Assembly (NCBI RefSeq): GCF_900545795.1
Contig: NZ_URAR01000002.1
Coordinates: 1-64,000, forward strand
Source: an uncultured Veillonella sp.
Lineage (GTDB): Bacteria; Bacillota; Negativicutes; Veillonellales; Veillonellaceae
Length of the DNA stretch: 64,000 bases
Direction of reading: 5' to 3'
Shown: in pieces, positions 61,696 through 64,000 of the stretch
Layout of the letters: each line of letters starts with the position of its first letter
How positions within the stretch are numbered: position 1 is the first letter of the stretch
Position numbers and translations under genes: made by a program
Notes under the pieces: model-generated
Seen by the model: only the letters and a program-made list of their open reading frames with translations
Told to the model about the DNA's origin: nothing
Database searches by the model: none

Positions 61696-62313
61696 GTTAG
61701 TTATATAGTTTTAAGTTTAAATAATATCTATTCATAATAAAAACATGTTTTTCAATAGAAAAATCCCAGGAATCATATCAAATTTGTATAGCAATTTAAT
61801 TAAATATTAATGATATAGGGCTTATGAATGTGTTATAGTTATCATGTTAAATGGTAATGATGTTTGAATAGATATGTTAAATACATGCAGTACATGAGAT
61901 AGATTGCATTGTTTAACTAGTAATAAAATTGAAGTTTTATATCAGTAAAAGTGATAACTTAATTGCGTAAAAAGTAGAATTAATTTGCTGGTATATAAGA
62001 AAGTATATAAATTAATATAGAGAGTATGTAAAAGTTGTATATGTCTTTTATGTAGAAAAAGTAGTAAGTCACTTATAGGGATTACGAAGAGTAATATGTT
62101 ACACCATAGTTGCTTTTACTTAGAATAGTTAAATGTAGTAGCCCCGATGTGCTTGCTTTTTTTTAACCAAAAATAAGGCGCATAGTTAATATAACTTTTG
62201 GTTATGGTTGAGTTGTTAGGCGTTTATTAGAAGCGAAAACAACCTAATCTATATATTCTGAATATATCGTAAATTTAGCCTAATATATAAGAGGTATTTG
62301 AGGAGGGATATGA
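61696..62313. other. 618-bp intergenic region upstream of the microcompartment operon
   Basis: It contains a hairpin or operator-like AACCAAAA (62165-62172) / TTTTGGTT (62196-62203) preceded by eight T (62157-62164), and otherwise AT-rich DNA. No eutV-type hairpin pair, cobalamin riboswitch or gene could be found. GAGGAGGG precedes GTG 62314. Confidence 0.4.
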
Positions 62314-63456
62314 GTGGAACAATTTAAGTTTACCGGTCAAGTTTTTAGTGGCGATGATAGCTTGTCAGTATTAAATAATCTAAATTGTAAAAGCGCATTA
62401 ATCGTTACTGACAAATTTATGGTTGAATTTGGATATTTGAAGCCAATCAATGAATTATTAAGTCAAAAAGGGGTGCAAACAACTTGCTTTGATGGTGTAT
62501 TGCCAGATCCAAGTACAGCAGTTATTGCTGAAGGGGTTAAGGTATATGCAGCCGCAAAACCTGACTTAGTAATCGCTGTAGGCGGTGGCTCCGTTATCGA
62601 TGCCGCTAAAGGCATCATGTACTTTGAACGAGAAGTGGAAGGTCATGGCAATTGGAAGAAGCCAACCTTTGTAGCAGTGCCAACAACAAGCGGTACAGGT
62701 TCTGAATGTACATCCTTTGCTGTTATTACTTCAGAAAAAGGAAAAATTTGTATTATTGAAGACTGGTTAGTGCCTGATATTGCCATTCTTGATGCAAATT
62801 ACACTATGGGTGTGCCAGAAAAAATTACGTATGATACTGGGATGGACGTTCTCACACATGCTTTAGAGGCTTATGTATCAACAAGTGCTACATCATTTAC
62901 TGATGGCTTAGCTGAAAAAGCAACTCGCATGGTGCTAGAAAACTTACCTAAATTAAAACGAAATTTAAAAGATAAAGAAGCGCGCAATGAAATGCATAAA
63001 GCATCCTGTATTGCAGGGATTGCGTTCTCACAAGCTGGTTTAGGCTTAAATCACAGCTTAGCTCATGCCTTAGGTGGTCGATTCCACGTACCACATGGTC
63101 GTGCTAATACAGTTATGATTGAAACGATTATGGATTATAACGTAGGTGAAGGCCAACTTGAGCAAAACTGTGTAGCAAAAAAATATGCTGAACTAGCTAA
63201 AGCGGTAGGCTTATCGGCTAGAACAGTGCGCGAAGGGTATATGAACTTAAGAGCGGCTATCGTTGATTTAAAACAAACTTTAGGCGTTCCTAAGAATGTA
63301 CAAGCCTTAGACATTGATGAAGCTGAATTCACAGCAGCTATCGCTGATATGGCTAAAAATGCACTCGAAGATAGATGTACACCAACAGCACCGCGTCAAC
63401 CACAGCTAGAAGATATTGTGGGACTCTATAAAATTGCTTATACACAACGATTTTAG
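62314..63456 (+). CDS. iron-containing alcohol dehydrogenase (EutG/PduQ-like)
   Basis: The 380-residue protein is a type III iron alcohol dehydrogenase: GGGSVIDAAKG (NAD), PTTSGTGSECT, and metal-site segments DVLTHALEAYVS and SLAHALGGRFHVPHGRAN. It reduces aldehydes to alcohols with NADH. With EutS and EutP directly downstream it is probably the alcohol dehydrogenase of an ethanolamine or propanediol microcompartment. GTG 62314 follows GAGGAGGG. Codon use is biased like highly expressed genes. Confidence 0.88.
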   Translation: MEQFKFTGQVFSGDDSLSVLNNLNCKSALIVTDKFMVEFGYLKPINELLSQKGVQTTCFDGVLPDPSTAVIAEGVKVYAAAKPDLVIAVGGGSVIDAAKGIMYFEREVEGHGNWKKPTFVAVPTTSGTGSECTSFAVITSEKGKICIIEDWLVPDIAILDANYTMGVPEKITYDTGMDVLTHALEAYVSTSATSFTDGLAEKATRMVLENLPKLKRNLKDKEARNEMHKASCIAGIAFSQAGLGLNHSLAHALGGRFHVPHGRANTVMIETIMDYNVGEGQLEQNCVAKKYAELAKAVGLSARTVREGYMNLRAAIVDLKQTLGVPKNVQALDIDEAEFTAAIADMAKNALEDRCTPTAPRQPQLEDIVGLYKIAYTQRF

Positions 63457-63564
63457 GACAAAGTGATTTTGTATAGCGGTGAGACGAAGTTAATCATTAG
63501 ATAAAACACAGAATGTAACACGCTAGTCAAGCTCTTACGTTACAGATAGATGGGACGTGCTTGG

Positions 63565-63933
63565 ATGAAAAATTTATTTTATGGAAATGGCACTGGCAAT
63601 GACAAAGCCCGCATAATTCAAGAAATGGTGCCGGGCAAGCAAATTAGTTTAGCACATATCATTGCTTCGCCAAGTCCTGATTTGTATGAACGCCTAGGGA
63701 TTGACCCTTGTGGGGCCATAGGAATTTTTACAGTCACACCAAAAGAAGCAGCCATTATTTCTGCTGATATTGCTACAAAGGCAGCGAATGTAGAAATTGG
63801 CTTCCTCGATAGATTCACAGGATCTTTAGTGATTTATGGTGATGTGTCCAGTGTTGAAGCCGCTTCAGTAGCCATTTTAGATGTGCTGGAAAAAATGCTT
63901 GGATTCCCACCAGCTGAGATTACGAGAGCGTAG
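63565..63933 (+). CDS. eutS: microcompartment shell protein EutS/PduU
   Basis: The 122-residue protein is a BMC-domain shell protein of the circularly permuted EutS/PduU class: ARIIQEMVPGKQISLAHIIA, GAIGIFTVTPKEAA, and GFLDRFTGSLVIYGDV match E. coli EutS closely. It forms hexamers in the shell of an ethanolamine or propanediol microcompartment. ATG 63565 is chosen over 63550 because it fits the family's start better and GGGA is 10 bases upstream. It has 109 bp of spacer after the alcohol dehydrogenase. Confidence 0.92.
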   Translation: MKNLFYGNGTGNDKARIIQEMVPGKQISLAHIIASPSPDLYERLGIDPCGAIGIFTVTPKEAAIISADIATKAANVEIGFLDRFTGSLVIYGDVSSVEAASVAILDVLEKMLGFPPAEITRA

Positions 63934-63938
63934 GTCAT

Positions 63939-64000
63939 ATGATAAAGAAACGCATTATGATTGTAGGGCCAGGGCGCAGCGGTAAATCGACATTAGCTAA
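63939..64000 (+). CDS. eutP: EutP/PduV-like P-loop protein, partial
   Basis: The first 20 residues (MIKKRIMIVGPGRSGKSTLA) show a Walker A motif. The start lies 6 bp after the EutS stop and the window ends here. In EutS-EutP gene order it is the EutP/PduV GTPase-like protein; the rest is outside the window. Confidence 0.8.
   Translation, partial: MIKKRIMIVGPGRSGKSTLA

Noticed and set aside
61696..62313. EutVW antitermination hairpins or cobalamin riboswitch
   Set aside because: No paired ANTAR-type hairpins and no cobalamin aptamer core could be identified.
1..64000. tRNA or rRNA genes
   Set aside because: No cloverleaf with a GGTTCGA-type arm and CCA context, and no rRNA segments, were found by reading both strands.

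Overview
The window reads as a chromosomal segment of a diderm Firmicute of the class Negativicutes, most likely Veillonella or a close relative. This rests on the AT-rich genome with short intergenic spacers, an SLH-domain exported protein of the OmpM type, LL-diaminopimelate aminotransferase (DapL), a fumarate reductase whose third subunit is HdrB-like rather than a cytochrome, ThiW/CytX thiamine-precursor transporters, and the start of an ethanolamine-type microcompartment operon. The genus call is inference from gene content; no rRNA or marker gene is present to settle it.

Region 1 (1 to about 7,622) is the end of an integrated element, visibly GC-richer than the rest. It carries a 185-bp tandem duplication, a phage-type lysis pair (N-acetylmuramoyl-L-alanine amidase and a small partner), an AT-rich restriction-modification cassette (PD-(D/E)XK endonuclease, N4/N6 DNA methyltransferase, ribbon-helix-helix protein with palindromic sites), and a recombination module (HTH/zinc-finger protein, SHOCT-like small protein, two overlapping large serine recombinases). 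It ends inside a host PLD/DEAD-box helicase gene, which loses everything after its DEAH box.

Region 2 (7.6-22.7 kb) has a CpXC protein, an exported protein, then a divergent IclR-controlled sugar-acid locus: UxaA-type dehydratase, two EIIC-only PTS-like permeases, an amidohydrolase/lactonase-like protein and a DHDPS/KDG-aldolase-family enzyme. Three CGTATATACG palindromes lie in the divergent promoter. Next come pdxS with its divergent MocR-type regulator, and an NCS2 purine permease.

Region 3 (22.9-32.1 kb) holds an Rrf2/IscR-like regulator, an OhrR-like MarR regulator with an MFS exporter and fused MsrAB (oxidative stress), an aldehyde dehydrogenase, a secreted protein of unknown function, queED and dapL.

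Region 4 (32.4-43.4 kb) has a candidate structured RNA, a two-component system with a split PepSY partner, frdA-frdB-hdrB-like fumarate reductase, an SLH protein, an Nramp Mn transporter and yaaA.

Region 5 (43.8-52.8 kb) has a 12-TM-type permease with an M20 peptidase, HydE, MscL, two CytX paralogues and ThiW under a TPP riboswitch, and a PaiA-like acetyltransferase.

Region 6 (53-64 kb) has a fruR-fruK-fruA fructose operon, a methyltransferase, an AEC transporter, GltS, a HAD phosphatase, and the start of an ethanolamine/propanediol-type operon (iron alcohol dehydrogenase, EutS, truncated EutP).

A recurring feature is short, drifted tandem repeats (16-19 bp units) in intergenic DNA directly upstream of genes (19.25, 42.6 and 57.0 kb are the clearest). 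The strongest candidates for something undescribed are the sugar-acid locus with EIIC-only permeases, the structured RNA at 32.45-32.60 kb, and the repeat arrays.
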